A DNA stretch of 64,000 bases from Terriglobia bacterium (GCA_020073265.1 JAIQFN010000014.1:1-64000); one strand, 5' to 3'. Positions 42,208-53,003 are shown, counted from the first letter of the stretch. Program-made: numbers and translations. The notes: generated by a model from the letters alone, not told the origin.

Positions 42208-42957
42208 ATGTTTCAGGAAGTGAACTCGCCTTCGGCTGGAATCGAGCGGCCGCTCGACATCCTGGCCATCGCCGCCCATCCGGACGACGTCGAGCAGACT
42301 TGCGGCGGCACGCTGATCCGCATGGCCGAAGCGGGCTACCGCACCGGGGTGCTGGATCTCACCGCCGGCGACATGGGATCGCGCGGCACGCCCGAGATCC
42401 GGCTGAAGGAATCCGACGCGGCCGCCTGCCGTATGTTGCTTCGCTGGCGCGGCAACATGCGCTGGCCGGATGCGCGGCTCGAAAACACCGTGAGCGTGCG
42501 GATGAGCCTGGCGGCCGAGATCCGGAACCTGCGCCCGCGAGTGGTGATCCTGCCGTATTGGGAAGCGCGCCACCCGGACCACTACCGCGCCTCCGAGATC
42601 GGATTCGAGGCCTGCTTCCTGGCCGGCTTGAAAAAGCTGGACGAGGAGACCCAGCCGCACCGCCCGCACAAGATCATCTACTCGTCGCTGTACGCCAACG
42701 TCGCGCCGTCCTTCGTGGTGGACATCTCGGCGCAATTCGAGCGCCGGATGGCGGCTTTGTTCGCCTACGAATCGCAATACGGCGAAGCGCCCGAGGCGGC
42801 ACACCTGTTTCCCCAGCAGCAGGAAATCCGCGAGCGCCTGGCCGCCCTGGCGCGTTTCTACGGCAACCTGATCGGCGTAAAATACGGCGAGCCGTTCGTG
42901 CTGAAAGAAACCATGCGCGTAGACGACATCACCGCCATGGGCGTCCGCAGCCTGTAG
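42208..42957 (+). CDS. bshB1: Bacillithiol biosynthesis deacetylase (PIG-L family)
   Basis: 249 residues. AIAAHPDDVEQTCGGTL is the zinc-binding PIG-L motif; LDLTAGDMGSRGTPEIR, ARHPDHYRASEI, PSFVVDISAQFERRM and LIGVKYGEPF follow bacillithiol deacetylase BshB1. The enzyme removes acetate from GlcNAc-malate in bacillithiol synthesis. This suggests that the organism uses bacillithiol; bshA and bshC are not in the window. It follows the rhomboid gene by 2 bp. Confidence 0.88.
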   Translation: MFQEVNSPSAGIERPLDILAIAAHPDDVEQTCGGTLIRMAEAGYRTGVLDLTAGDMGSRGTPEIRLKESDAAACRMLLRWRGNMRWPDARLENTVSVRMSLAAEIRNLRPRVVILPYWEARHPDHYRASEIGFEACFLAGLKKLDEETQPHRPHKIIYSSLYANVAPSFVVDISAQFERRMAALFAYESQYGEAPEAAHLFPQQQEIRERLAALARFYGNLIGVKYGEPFVLKETMRVDDITAMGVRSL

Positions 42958-42961
42958 CGCA

Positions 42962-43000
42962 CGCACTCCTGCGTGCCGCGTTCACACTGGTGTGAACGCC
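42962..43000. repeat. Dispersed palindromic repeat family 2, copy b
   Basis: CGCACTCCTGCGTGCCGCGT followed by the perfect palindrome GTTCACAC-TG-GTGTGAAC. Nearly identical to 16003-16040; located between convergent bshB1 and acyl-CoA carboxylase genes. Confidence 0.65.
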
Positions 43001-43007
43001 ACGTCAT

Positions 43008-44555
43008 TTATAGCGGAATGTTCCCGTGCTTTTTCCGCGGCATCGTGTCCACCTTGTTCGCCAGCATCCGCAGCGCCCGGATCACCTTGGGGCGCGTTTC
43101 GTGCGGCTCAATCACGTCGTCGATGAAGCCGCGCTCGGCCGAGATGAACGGGTTGGCGAAGCGGTCGCGAAATTCCTCGGTCTTTTGTTTTCGCACCGCC
43201 TCTTTGTCCGCGGCCGCCGCCAGCTCGCGCCGGTACACGATGTTCACCGCTCCTTCCGCGCCCATCACCGCGATCTCCGCCATCGGATAAGCGAAATTCA
43301 CATCCGTCCTCAGATGCTTCGACCCCATGACGCAATACGCCCCACCGTAAGCCTTGCGCGTGATCACCGTGATCTTCGGCACCGTCGCCTCCGAGTACGC
43401 GTACAGCAGCTTGGCCCCCTGGCGAATGATGCCGCCGAACTCCTGATCGGTGCCCGGAAGAAAGCCCGGCACGTCCTCAAACGTGAGGATCGGAATGTTG
43501 AACGCGTCGCAGAAGCGCACGAAGCGCCCGCCCTTCACCGAAGAATTGATGTCCAGGCATCCGGCCAGGAACGCGGGCTGATTGGCTACGATGCCGACGC
43601 TCTGACCGCCCATGCGCGCGAACCCGACCACGATGTTCTTGGCCCAGTGCTCGTGGATCTCTAAGAACTCGCCGTCATCCACCACGCGCTGAATGATGTC
43701 CTTGATGTCGTACGGAAGGTGCGAATCGGCTGGAACCAGCGTGTCGAGCGACGGGTCCATGCGCTCGATAGGATCGGCCGAAGCCTTCAAGGGCGCATCG
43801 TCGCGATTGTTCTGCGGAATGTAAGTGACCAGCTCGCGGATCATGCGCAGGCATTCGGCGTCGTCGTGCGCGTTGAAATGAGCAACGCCGCTGATGGAAT
43901 TGTGCGTCTCCGCGCCTCCCAGCTTTTCCTTGGTCACGTCTTCGTGCGTCACGGTCTTGATCACGTCCGGCCCGGTGACGAACATGTGGCTGGTGTGCTC
44001 CACCATGAACACGAAGTCGGTCAAGGCCGGCGAGTAGACGGCGCCGCCCGCGCACGGCCCCATGATCGCGGAGATCTGCGGAATCACGCCGCTCGCCAGC
44101 ACGTTGCGCAGGAAAATTTCCGCGTAGCCCGCCAGCGACGCCACGCCTTCCTGGATGCGCGCGCCGCCGGAATCGTTCAGCCCGATCACGGGCGCGCCGT
44201 TCTTGAGCGCCAGGTCCATGATCTTGCAGATCTTCAGCGCGTTGGCTTCCGACAGCGAGCCGCCGAACACCGTGAAGTCCTGCGCGAAGACATACACCAG
44301 GCGTCCGTGGATTCGGCCGTAACCGGTGACGAAGCCGTCGCCGTCGATCACCTGCTGGTCCATGCCGAAGTCGGTGCAGCGATGCCGCACCAGCTTGTCC
44401 ATCTCCTCGAAGGTGGCTTCGTCCAGCAGCAGGTCGATGCGCTCGCGCGCCGAGAGCTTGCCCTCCTGGTGCTGCCGCTGCTTGCGTTCTTCACCCCCAC
44501 CCGCTTCGGCGTTAGCGTGCCGGCGGCGTACTTCGGCCCAACGGTCCGTGGACAT
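43008..44555 (-). CDS. pccB: Acyl-CoA carboxylase carboxyltransferase (beta) subunit
   Basis: 515 residues, the standard length. Two crotonase-like halves carry [46 protein letters not shown] and [13 protein letters not shown]. The family moves CO2 from biotin to propionyl-CoA (or acetyl-/methylcrotonyl-CoA). The biotin carboxylase/carrier subunit is not in the window. A malonyl-CoA-synthetase-like gene is 27 kb away, so no direct link. A palindromic repeat lies upstream of the start. Confidence 0.92.
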   Translation of the reverse strand: MSTDRWAEVRRRHANAEAGGGEERKQRQHQEGKLSARERIDLLLDEATFEEMDKLVRHRCTDFGMDQQVIDGDGFVTGYGRIHGRLVYVFAQDFTVFGGSLSEANALKICKIMDLALKNGAPVIGLNDSGGARIQEGVASLAGYAEIFLRNVLASGVIPQISAIMGPCAGGAVYSPALTDFVFMVEHTSHMFVTGPDVIKTVTHEDVTKEKLGGAETHNSISGVAHFNAHDDAECLRMIRELVTYIPQNNRDDAPLKASADPIERMDPSLDTLVPADSHLPYDIKDIIQRVVDDGEFLEIHEHWAKNIVVGFARMGGQSVGIVANQPAFLAGCLDINSSVKGGRFVRFCDAFNIPILTFEDVPGFLPGTDQEFGGIIRQGAKLLYAYSEATVPKITVITRKAYGGAYCVMGSKHLRTDVNFAYPMAEIAVMGAEGAVNIVYRRELAAAADKEAVRKQKTEEFRDRFANPFISAERGFIDDVIEPHETRPKVIRALRMLANKVDTMPRKKHGNIPL

Positions 44556-44576
44556 ACGAAATTACAGTAGCAGCTT

Positions 44577-44617
44577 GTGGGGCAGGCAATCGTGCCTGCA
44601 GCAGGTTTTCAACCGGC
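44577..44617. repeat. Dispersed palindromic repeat family 1, diverged short copy
   Basis: GTGGGGCAGGCAATCGTGCC, i.e. GCAGGCA/TGCCTGC hairpin, then CAGGTTTTCAACCGGC. It fills the gap between acyl-CoA carboxylase and VWFA genes. Confidence 0.6.
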
Positions 44618-44624
44618 CTTCTCG

Positions 44625-45545
44625 CTACTGTGCGTAGTACCCGCTGCGCGTCCGAAGTTCCGCGGCCGGATATTTCCTGAGCGCCTCGGCCGACAGTTTC
44701 ACGTTGATATGGTGAAACGTTCCCGGCGGCGACGGTGGCTCGTGGTAGGCCAGCATGTAACGGGTGCGGATGCGCTCGATCATTTCGCTGAAGGTTTCAT
44801 CCGCTTGCCCGGCCTTCACCCATTCGCCGCCGGTTTCCTCCGCCAGGTGGAACACGTTGGACGGTGTGAAATCGGGATTGGGGAACATGCTGGGTCCCGG
44901 CGGATTGGGCCGGATGGCGCGCCCGGTCACGATCGCGTTGAACACTGTGTCGGCTTTTTCCAGCTCCCGGATCACCTGCCCGTCGGTGAGCTGATAGCTG
45001 GTGCTCAGATTGTCGGTGAGGATCAGAATCGCGCGCCGGCCTTCGGATCCGGCGTGTGCCTGCATGTAGTGCGCTGCGTCCACCACCGCCGAATTGATCA
45101 GCGTGGTGGTGCCGACGTCCCATTCCTTCACCGCCGCTCCGATCTGACGCGCGGTCTCCGCCAGGTTGTCGCTGAAGCCCTGGTGCACGGCCGTCTTGCG
45201 GGCAAACACCATGATGGCCACGCGATCGCCCGGACGCAGATGCCCCAGCGCACGGCGCGCGGTTTGGGCAATCTGCTCGATGTACTTCTGCATGCTGTCG
45301 CTGATGTCGAAAAGCAGCAGCAGGTTCAGGCGCTCGTCGCCGTGAGCGAAGGAGAGAATGTCCTGCGGCCGGCCTTCATCGGTCACGATGAAATGATCCT
45401 TGGTCAGGTCCTTGACCAGCTCCTTGCCCTGCGTCACCTGGACGTCCACGCGCACGTCCGCCACGCCGGTCTTGAAAACCACCGGAGCTTCATCCTGCGC
45501 AGCCAGAGGCGCTAGGATGAAGATCGTCGAGATGAAAAACATCAT
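44625..45545 (-). CDS. Secreted VWFA-domain protein (acidobacterial type)
   Basis: 306 residues. A short signal peptide (FFISTIFILAPLAA) precedes the Ig-like VDVQVTQGKELVKDLTKDHF and a VWFA domain with LFDISDSMQKYI (DxSxS metal site), RVAIMVFARK and AILILTDNLS. The C-terminus is GTFHHINVKLSAEALRKY. Such proteins are very common in Acidobacteria; the ligand is unknown. The start ATG (45545 or 45542) overlaps the divergent selB start region. The longer frame into selB is not real. Confidence 0.82.
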   Translation of the reverse strand: MMFFISTIFILAPLAAQDEAPVVFKTGVADVRVDVQVTQGKELVKDLTKDHFIVTDEGRPQDILSFAHGDERLNLLLLFDISDSMQKYIEQIAQTARRALGHLRPGDRVAIMVFARKTAVHQGFSDNLAETARQIGAAVKEWDVGTTTLINSAVVDAAHYMQAHAGSEGRRAILILTDNLSTSYQLTDGQVIRELEKADTVFNAIVTGRAIRPNPPGPSMFPNPDFTPSNVFHLAEETGGEWVKAGQADETFSEMIERIRTRYMLAYHEPPSPPGTFHHINVKLSAEALRKYPAAELRTRSGYYAQ

Positions 45546-47394
45546 AATCGGCACCGCGGGCCACATCGACCATGGGAAGACCGCCCTGGTGCGCGCCCTC
45601 ACGGGCATCGATACCGACCGGTTAAAAGAAGAAAAACAACGGGGCATTTCCATCGACCTGGGGTTCGCGCACCTCGACCTCGAGGAAAATCTGCGCCTCG
45701 CTTTTGTAGACGTACCCGGCCACGAAAGGTTCATCAAAAACATGCTGGCCGGGGTAGGCGGCATCGATCTGGTTCTACTGGTCATAGGCGCCGATGAATC
45801 TATTAAGCCACAAACTCGCGAACATTTCGACATCTGTTTGTTGTTAGGCATCCGCACCGGCATCGTGGTGCTCACCAAAGCCGACCTGGTGGACAGCGAT
45901 CTGGTGGAGCTGGCGCGCCTGGAAGTGGATGAATTCGTGCGTGGCTCGTTCCTGGAAAACGCTCCGGTGGTGGCGGTCAGCTCGATCACCGGCGCGGGCC
46001 TGGACGAGCTGCGCGCCGAAATCGCGAAGATCGCGGTTGCCATCCCGGAGAAGGACGCGTCGCGGTATTTCCGGCTGCCCATCGACCGCGCTTTCAGCAT
46101 GCGCGGCTTTGGCGCGGTGGTGACCGGCACGCTGGTTTCCGGATCGGTGCGCGTCGACCAGGAAGTCGAACTGCATCCGGCCGGCCGCCGCGTCCGCGTG
46201 CGTGGCATTCAGGTGCATGGCGCGAGCGTCGCGCAAGCCACCGCCGGACAAAGGACCGCGCTGAATCTCGCGGGCGTGGAAGCATCCGATGTCGGCCGCG
46301 GCATGCTGCTGGCCGAAGCCGGACGGTTCCGCACCACCCGTCAAATCGACTGCTCCTTCGAGCTGCTCAAATCGAGCAAGCCCTTGAAACATCGCGCGCC
46401 CGTGCATTTTCACGCCGGCACCGCAGAAGTGGAAGCCGAGGTGCGGCGGCTCAAGGGCGCCGATCCGCTGGAACCCGGCTCGCGCGAATATGTCCGCTTC
46501 CTGCTCAGCGAACCGCTGCTGCTGGTTCCGGGCGACCGTTTCATCGTGCGCCGGTTCTCGCCGGTGGTGACCATCGGAGGCGGTATCGTTCTCGACATCG
46601 CACCTCCGCGCCGCGGACCGCTGGAGCGCTTGCGAGTTCTCGAGAGTTCGCCGCCCGGCGAGAAAATTGCCCTGCTTGCGAGCGAGTCCCGTTACGGCAT
46701 GGGGATGCCGGACCTGGTGGCGCGCACCGGACTGCTGGAAGGCGACATCCGGAAAGCAGCCGCTGCCTCGCCGCGCGTACTGGTCCTCGACGCGCCCCAC
46801 TTTTGGATTTTGGACGCCCAGTGGGCCGCGCGCCAGTTGGAAGTCATCCACGAACATCTCAAGCAATTCCATCGGCGGAATCCGCTGCTGGCGGGAGTAT
46901 CCAAGGAAGAATTGCGCAGCAAGCAGCTCCCCGGCGCGCCGCCTTGGTTGATGGACGCGCTGCTGGTCCGCTCGAAGACGCTGGCAGTCGACGGAGAAAC
47001 CGTGCGCCTCGCGTCGCACAAGATCTCGTTCAAGCAGGATGAAGAGGAGGCGTCTCAAAAAATCGAGACCGCCTTTCGCTCGGCCGGCCTGGCGGTGCCT
47101 TCCCTCGCCGAGGTGCTCGGAAAGTCGGGAGTGGAACCGAACCGCGCCCGCACCATTCTCCAGTTGCTGTTGCGGGACAAGCGGCTGGTGCGCGTGAGCG
47201 ATGAACTGGTGTTTCATTCCACAGCGCTCGAGTCGCTGCGCCGGCTGCTGGCTCAAAAGAAAGGCGCGCGCTTCGCGGTCCCCGAGTTCAAGGACTGGAC
47301 CGGCATCTCGCGCAAGTACGCCATTCCGCTGCTCGAGTTCCTGGATCGCGAGCACGTCACGCGCCGCGACGGCGATGCTCGCGTGGTCCTTTGA
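45532..47394 (+). CDS. selB: Selenocysteine-specific elongation factor SelB
   Basis: About 620 residues. A GTPase domain (GTAGHIDHGKTALVRAL, FVDVPGHERFI, LTKADLVDSD) is followed by beta-barrel domains and four winged helices at the C-terminus that bind the SECIS stem loop (e.g. FRSAGLAVPSLAEVLGKSG). SelB delivers Sec-tRNA to UGA codons. I start at ATG 45532, giving the normal MKNIIIGTAGHIDHG; ATG 45517 adds five residues. The start overlaps the divergent VWFA gene. No selA, selC or selD is seen in the window. Confidence 0.93.
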   Translation: MKNIIIGTAGHIDHGKTALVRALTGIDTDRLKEEKQRGISIDLGFAHLDLEENLRLAFVDVPGHERFIKNMLAGVGGIDLVLLVIGADESIKPQTREHFDICLLLGIRTGIVVLTKADLVDSDLVELARLEVDEFVRGSFLENAPVVAVSSITGAGLDELRAEIAKIAVAIPEKDASRYFRLPIDRAFSMRGFGAVVTGTLVSGSVRVDQEVELHPAGRRVRVRGIQVHGASVAQATAGQRTALNLAGVEASDVGRGMLLAEAGRFRTTRQIDCSFELLKSSKPLKHRAPVHFHAGTAEVEAEVRRLKGADPLEPGSREYVRFLLSEPLLLVPGDRFIVRRFSPVVTIGGGIVLDIAPPRRGPLERLRVLESSPPGEKIALLASESRYGMGMPDLVARTGLLEGDIRKAAAASPRVLVLDAPHFWILDAQWAARQLEVIHEHLKQFHRRNPLLAGVSKEELRSKQLPGAPPWLMDALLVRSKTLAVDGETVRLASHKISFKQDEEEASQKIETAFRSAGLAVPSLAEVLGKSGVEPNRARTILQLLLRDKRLVRVSDELVFHSTALESLRRLLAQKKGARFAVPEFKDWTGISRKYAIPLLEFLDREHVTRRDGDARVVL

Positions 47395-47563
47395 GGCCGT
47401 GAATCCTGCCCGGCAGGTACATCGCCAGGCTGACCACCATCCCGACCACGAAAACCCAGAACAGCACCTTGGCCATCAGCGCCAACGTCGTGGCGCTGCC
47501 CGCGAATCCTAGTATGGCAACTATGACGGCTGCTATCAGAAAAGCGACAGCCCAACCCAACAT
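47357..47563 (-). CDS. Small DUF1328-type membrane protein
   Basis: 68 residues. Two hydrophobic helices (LGWAVAFLIAAVIVAILGFA and VLFWVFVVGMVVSLAMYL) match the DUF1328/UPF0391 family; the charged tail (GLKGPREHRRRGA) is longer than usual. AAGGGG before ATG 47563. Its 3' end overlaps the selB 3' end by 38 bp (convergent). Function unknown. Confidence 0.82.
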   Translation of the reverse strand: MLGWAVAFLIAAVIVAILGFAGSATTLALMAKVLFWVFVVGMVVSLAMYLPGRIHGLKGPREHRRRGA

Positions 47564-47694
47564 TTCGACCCCTTCGTAACGTTGGACGCCACTTGCACCT
47601 GATTTGTGACGGGTGGCTTTCACTTAGGCCGGCACGGCCCAGGCCCAGGCTTGACAACTGGCGAAGCAAAGGCGAAAATCATCCGGGGTATCTT

Positions 47695-48720
47695 ATGTTG
47701 TTTGACTGCGATCCCGCTCCCAAACTGGTGGGCATCGCGCGCTTGGCCGCCTCCAGCGAACTACTGGAATCCAAACGTCAGGTCGAGTACCTCGAACTGG
47801 AGACTAGGCGATTCATCGGACGCGGCTCGGGCCGCATGCGATCCATCTGGACCGTCAACCCCTACCGCGGCTGCGAATTCGGCTGCAAGTATTGTTACGC
47901 GCGTTACGCCCACGAGTTCATGGAGCTGCGCGACCCCGAGCTTTTCGAGCGCAAGATCTACGCCAAGCAATTCAACGCGCAGGCGTTTCGGGCCGAGTTG
48001 CGGCGCGTGAAGCCGGGCCAGTCGATCTGGATCGGAACAGCCACCGATCCCTATCAGCCCGCCGAGCGCCGTTTTCGGATCACGCGCGGAATGCTGGAAG
48101 TGCTGGCTGGAGCGCGGGGTCTGGATCTCGGGATCACCACCAAGTCGGATCTGGTGAGCCGCGATGCCGATCTCCTGGCTCGGATCGCGCGCCACAACAC
48201 GGTGCGCGTCCACCTCACCATCACGACGCTGGATGAGGCGCTGGCACGGCTGCTCGAGCCGCTAGCGCCTCGTCCGGCGCTCCGGCTGGGCGCGGTGCGG
48301 AAGCTCAGCGAATCCGGCATTCCGGTCTCGGTTCTGGCGCACCCGGTGATGCCGCTCATCAACGACAGCGAGAAGAGCCTGGACGCAGTGTGCGCGGCCT
48401 CGGCGAGCCACGGCGCGTCGGCTTTCAGCGCGGCGCCGCTGTTTCTCAAGCCCTGCTCGCAGCAGGTGTTCTTTCCTTTTCTCGAACAGCGATTCCCGCA
48501 TCTGGTGCGGCGCTACCGGGAACGCTTCGAAAAGAACGCGTATCTCAAGGGGCAATATCCGGAATTGATCCAGGAGCGGGTGCGGCGTATCCGGGCGCGT
48601 CACAAGCTGAAGCCCTGGCAGACGCCCGAGTGGCCGCTGGGCGACCAGTTGGAACTGTTCGCCGAGCCCGGTACCGTCCAAACGGATGGTACTTTACAAC
48701 GCAAAGTCGATCCAGTATAA
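47695..48720 (+). CDS. Radical SAM protein (SPL-like family)
   Basis: 341 residues. The iron-sulfur motif is [10 protein letters not shown] (Cx3Cx2C), followed by [23 protein letters not shown] and [18 protein letters not shown]. This fits the spore-photoproduct-lyase-like radical SAM group (Rv2578c type), which is widespread and mostly uncharacterised. The ATG at 47695 is chosen over the longer frame that crosses the DUF1328 gene. No partner gene identifies its substrate. Confidence 0.83.
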   Translation: MLFDCDPAPKLVGIARLAASSELLESKRQVEYLELETRRFIGRGSGRMRSIWTVNPYRGCEFGCKYCYARYAHEFMELRDPELFERKIYAKQFNAQAFRAELRRVKPGQSIWIGTATDPYQPAERRFRITRGMLEVLAGARGLDLGITTKSDLVSRDADLLARIARHNTVRVHLTITTLDEALARLLEPLAPRPALRLGAVRKLSESGIPVSVLAHPVMPLINDSEKSLDAVCAASASHGASAFSAAPLFLKPCSQQVFFPFLEQRFPHLVRRYRERFEKNAYLKGQYPELIQERVRRIRARHKLKPWQTPEWPLGDQLELFAEPGTVQTDGTLQRKVDPV

Positions 48721-48721
48721 T
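48693..48721 (+). promoter_or_regulatory. Near-consensus sigma-70 promoter, leaderless gene
   Basis: TTTACA, exactly 17 bp, TATAAT, inside the end of the radical SAM gene. The ATG of the next gene is 6 bp after the -10 box, at the predicted transcription start. Confidence 0.7.
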
Positions 48722-48727
48722 CGGCAC

Positions 48728-49342
48728 ATGGCGATCGTTCAGCCCATTCGCGGCGTCCGGCCTGCACCGGTTTCGCTGCACAGCCATGCGATGGACAATC
48801 TGCAGTTCATCCGGGAAACGATGGAACGCGCCGGCTCGTTCACGGCGGTGCCGGGTTGGGGAGGTTTCGCGATGGGAGTGAGCGCGCTGGCCGCGGCCTG
48901 GATCGCGTCGCGCGAATCGTCGGTCGACGCCTGGCTGGTCACCTGGCTGGCCGAGGGCATTCTCGCGATCGCGCTGGGAGCGCTGGCCATGAAGCGCAAG
49001 GCGGATTCGGCGCAGGTCCCCATGCTATCGGCGCCGGCCCGCAGATTTGTCCTCAGCTTCGCGCCGCCCTTGCTGGTGGGCGCGCTGCTGACCGTGGTTC
49101 TGTATCGCGCCGGACTTCCCGCGGCCATCCCGGGAACGTGGCTGCTGCTGTATGGCACCGGCGTGGTGACGGGCGGAGCATTCTCGGTGCGAGTGGTCCC
49201 GGTGATGGGGCTGTGCTTCATGCTGATGGGCGCGGTGGCGTTGTTCTGCCCGCTGGCCTGGGGCACGGCGCTGCTGGCTGCCGGATTCGGCGGCTTGCAC
49301 CTGATTTTCGGATTGATTATCGCCTGGAAGTATGGCGGTTAA
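48728..49342 (+). CDS. Membrane protein of unknown function
   Basis: 204 residues. A soluble N-terminus ([24 protein letters not shown]) is followed by about six hydrophobic segments ([57 protein letters not shown] and others). The [18 protein letters not shown] stretch seems typical of a conserved unknown family that is paired with winged-helix regulators. It is followed by such a regulator 10 bp downstream, so a membrane sensor/transport unit with its repressor is possible. Confidence 0.7.
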   Translation: MAIVQPIRGVRPAPVSLHSHAMDNLQFIRETMERAGSFTAVPGWGGFAMGVSALAAAWIASRESSVDAWLVTWLAEGILAIALGALAMKRKADSAQVPMLSAPARRFVLSFAPPLLVGALLTVVLYRAGLPAAIPGTWLLLYGTGVVTGGAFSVRVVPVMGLCFMLMGAVALFCPLAWGTALLAAGFGGLHLIFGLIIAWKYGG

Positions 49343-49352
49343 CGAGGTAACA

Positions 49353-49727
49353 ATGGCGAAACAAAACACAGCCCGGAAGGATCCGCCCATGGAAAAGCCG
49401 GCGGGCGCGCGCGCTCTGGCGGGCGGCAAAACGCTTCCCGAACTGGACCGGTTGATCCACGAGCGCATGCGCTTGGGCATCGTGAGCGCCCTGGCAGCCA
49501 ACCAGGCCTTGACGTTCAATGAACTGAAGAAACTGCTCAAGACCACCGATGGCAACCTGAGCGTGCATGCGCGCAAACTGGAGGAAGCCAACTACATCGC
49601 CTGCACCAAGTCGTTCGAAGGCCGCATGCCCAAGACCGAGTACCGGCTGACCGAGTCCGGCCGCCGGGCGCTCGAAAAATATCTGGATCACATGGAAGCG
49701 CTGATCCAGGCCGTGCGCGAGCAGTAG
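49353..49727 (+). CDS. Winged-helix transcriptional regulator
   Basis: 124 residues. The winged helix is [23 protein letters not shown] followed by [19 protein letters not shown] and the wing [11 protein letters not shown]. This is the MarR/ArsR-like HTH_34 type. GAGG before the ATG at 49353; an ATG at 49332 overlaps the membrane-protein gene. It probably controls its own operon with the upstream membrane protein. Confidence 0.83.
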   Translation: MAKQNTARKDPPMEKPAGARALAGGKTLPELDRLIHERMRLGIVSALAANQALTFNELKKLLKTTDGNLSVHARKLEEANYIACTKSFEGRMPKTEYRLTESGRRALEKYLDHMEALIQAVREQ

Positions 49728-49752
49728 GCGATTTTTTTTGGAGTCTTACTTT

Positions 49753-50442
49753 ATGCCTCAAAGAACTTCTGATTCGCTGCACGCGGCCATCATCATGGAT
49801 GGCAACGGGCGCTGGGCCACGGCGCGCGGCCTTCCCCGCGTAGCCGGCCATCGCGCTGGCGCGGAGGCGTTGCGCCGCACCGTGGAAGCCGCTCCGGATC
49901 TGGGCGTCGGGACGCTGACGGTGTACGCGTTTTCTTCCGACAACTGGCAGCGTCCGCCCGTGGAAGTTTCCGCGCTGATGAAATTGTTCCACGTCTACCT
50001 GCGCCGCGAACAGGCCCGGTGCATCGAGCAGGGCGTGCGAGTTTCCGTGGTCGGCCGGCGCGATCGCCTGCCCCGGATGCTGTTGCCGGTGATCGAAGGC
50101 TGCGAGCAAGCCACCGAGCGGGGCCGGAAACTGCACCTGCGGCTGGCGGTGGATTACTCCTCGCGCGACGCGATCGTCCGCGCGGCGGCCCGGCTCAAGA
50201 AGCAGGCCACTCGCGATGACTTGTCCAAGGCGCTGGGCGGCGAAGACGTGGACCTGCTGATCCGCACCGGCGGCGAGAAGCGCCTGAGCGATTTTCTGCT
50301 GTGGGAGTGCGCCTATGCCGAGCTGGTGTTCACGCCCGTGATGTGGCCGGACTTCGACGCATCGCATCTGGCGGCCGCGCTGGCCGAGTTCCGCTCGCGC
50401 GAACGGCGCTTCGGAACGGTGCCGAAAGTGGCTCTGGGGTAG
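49753..50442 (+). CDS. uppS: Polyprenyl (undecaprenyl) diphosphate synthase
   Basis: 229 residues, on the short side. [17 protein letters not shown] holds the catalytic Asp; [42 protein letters not shown] are the family motifs. The enzyme adds isopentenyl units in cis to farnesyl diphosphate to make the lipid carrier for cell wall synthesis. The ATG at 49753 is used; TTG 49738 is possible. A family 1 palindromic repeat follows the stop. Confidence 0.93.
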   Translation: MPQRTSDSLHAAIIMDGNGRWATARGLPRVAGHRAGAEALRRTVEAAPDLGVGTLTVYAFSSDNWQRPPVEVSALMKLFHVYLRREQARCIEQGVRVSVVGRRDRLPRMLLPVIEGCEQATERGRKLHLRLAVDYSSRDAIVRAAARLKKQATRDDLSKALGGEDVDLLIRTGGEKRLSDFLLWECAYAELVFTPVMWPDFDASHLAAALAEFRSRERRFGTVPKVALG

Positions 50443-50445
50443 GGC

Positions 50446-50532
50446 GTGGGGCAGCCAATCCTGGCTGCAGTCGCCTTTAGGCGGCCCTCACTGCCGGCTA
50501 AAGCCGGCTGCGGGCAGAATTGCCCGCCCCAC
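50446..50532. repeat. Dispersed palindromic repeat family 1, full copy
   Basis: GTGGGGCAGCCAATCCTGGC, then GCCGCC-type, GCCGGC-TAAA-GCCGGC and GCGGGCA/TGCCCGC hairpins and CCCCAC at the end. Nearly identical in layout and mostly in sequence to 29464-29554. Located between convergent uppS and the sigma-54 activator. Confidence 0.8.
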
Positions 50533-50576
50533 ACGAGCCAGCTTCAGAGTGATGGATTGAGTTGGGTGGATGGAAT

Positions 50577-52496
<1,920 letters not shown>

Positions 52497-52615
52497 CTCG
52501 ACGGTTCGCTCTTTGGTATGAGTATAGCGGATCAGCGTCTGTTTTCGCGTCCTCCCGAGGGGTTACGAGGCGTGCGCGCCGGGAGACGGCCAGTGCGGCC
52601 CGGCCTAAGGGAAAC

Positions 52616-52637
52616 ACCCTATCCGCCAGGATAGGGT
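52616..52637. promoter_or_regulatory. Perfect palindrome, candidate activator binding site
   Basis: ACCCTATCC-GCCA-GGATAGGGT, 9-bp arms. It is 141 bp upstream of the sigma-54-type promoter and 120 bp from the activator start, a usual place for an enhancer site of a Fis-type regulator. Confidence 0.6.
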
Positions 52638-52639
52638 TT

Positions 52640-52655
52640 CTATCTGTTTGGATAG
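52640..52655. promoter_or_regulatory. Second related dyad
   Basis: CTATC-N6-GATAG, directly after the first palindrome and sharing its CTATC/GATAG core, as expected for tandem sites of one dimeric protein. Confidence 0.45.
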
Positions 52656-52662
52656 CCGAAAA

Positions 52663-52675
52663 GGCCTCAGAGGCC
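52663..52675. repeat. Third short palindrome
   Basis: GGCCT-CAG-AGGCC, unrelated to the other two in sequence. Role unknown. Confidence 0.35.
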
Positions 52676-52777
52676 CTAAGAGTGCTTGCCGCCGCTTGCC
52701 GGATTCTGTTACTATCCCTCGCTTTTTCAGCGTATTAGATCACTTTAGTACGGTGCAGTTTAGAGTAGTGGTACGCT

Positions 52778-52793
52778 TGGCAATAGGGTTGCA
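52778..52793 (+). promoter_or_regulatory. Sigma-54-type (-24/-12) promoter
   Basis: TGGCAAT-AGGG-TTGCA. The GG and GC pairs are separated by 10 bp as required, and TGGCA and TTGCA match the consensus exactly. Predicted transcription start is near 52804, 44 bp before the peptide ATG. Confidence 0.7.
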
Positions 52794-52847
52794 TTCCTAA
52801 GGGCGTTCAGCAAGACCAAGCAGTAATCAACGAAGGAGGGAAAAGCG

Positions 52848-52898
52848 ATGAGGACCAAGACCAAGATCAAGGCTGGCGTGGTTATCTGGGAGCCCTAA
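52848..52898 (+). CDS. 16-residue peptide gene of unknown function
   Basis: ATG to TAA encodes MRTKTKIKAGVVIWEP. AAGGAGGG, one of the best ribosome sites in the window, lies 7 bp upstream. The peptide is basic at the N-terminus (four Arg/Lys in the first eight residues) and hydrophobic at the C-terminus. The sigma-54-type promoter before it and the terminator after it make it the only reading frame of a short transcript. A RiPP precursor, signal peptide or regulatory leader are possible; no modifying enzyme is adjacent. Confidence 0.6.
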   Translation: MRTKTKIKAGVVIWEP

Positions 52899-52958
52899 CC
52901 AAGCGGCCCCTGCAGTCAAAACGAGTCTGGCTAATACACCGGCTCGCATAAATTTTAG

Positions 52959-53003
52959 AAACCGCGGCTTCACCTTGCAGTGGAGCCGCGGTTTCGCGTT
53001 TTT
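52959..53003 (+). terminator. Rho-independent terminator
   Basis: AAACCGCGGCT and AGCCGCGGTTT form an 11-bp stem, extended by CAC/GTG in the loop, and TTTTT follows. It ends the peptide transcript before the ABC permease gene. Confidence 0.8.

Noticed and set aside
45546-46208. N-terminal extension of the VWFA protein across selB
   Set aside because: Antisense to selB, and the signal peptide starts at 45545.
45844-47355. About 500-codon minus-strand open frame inside selB
   Set aside because: No domain, no ribosome site and low-complexity composition; selB on the plus strand is unmistakable.
52686-52715. Sigma-70 promoter TTGCCG-N18-TACTAT for the peptide gene
   Set aside because: Weak match and about 130 bp from the gene, whereas the sigma-54-type site is better placed; kept only as an alternative.
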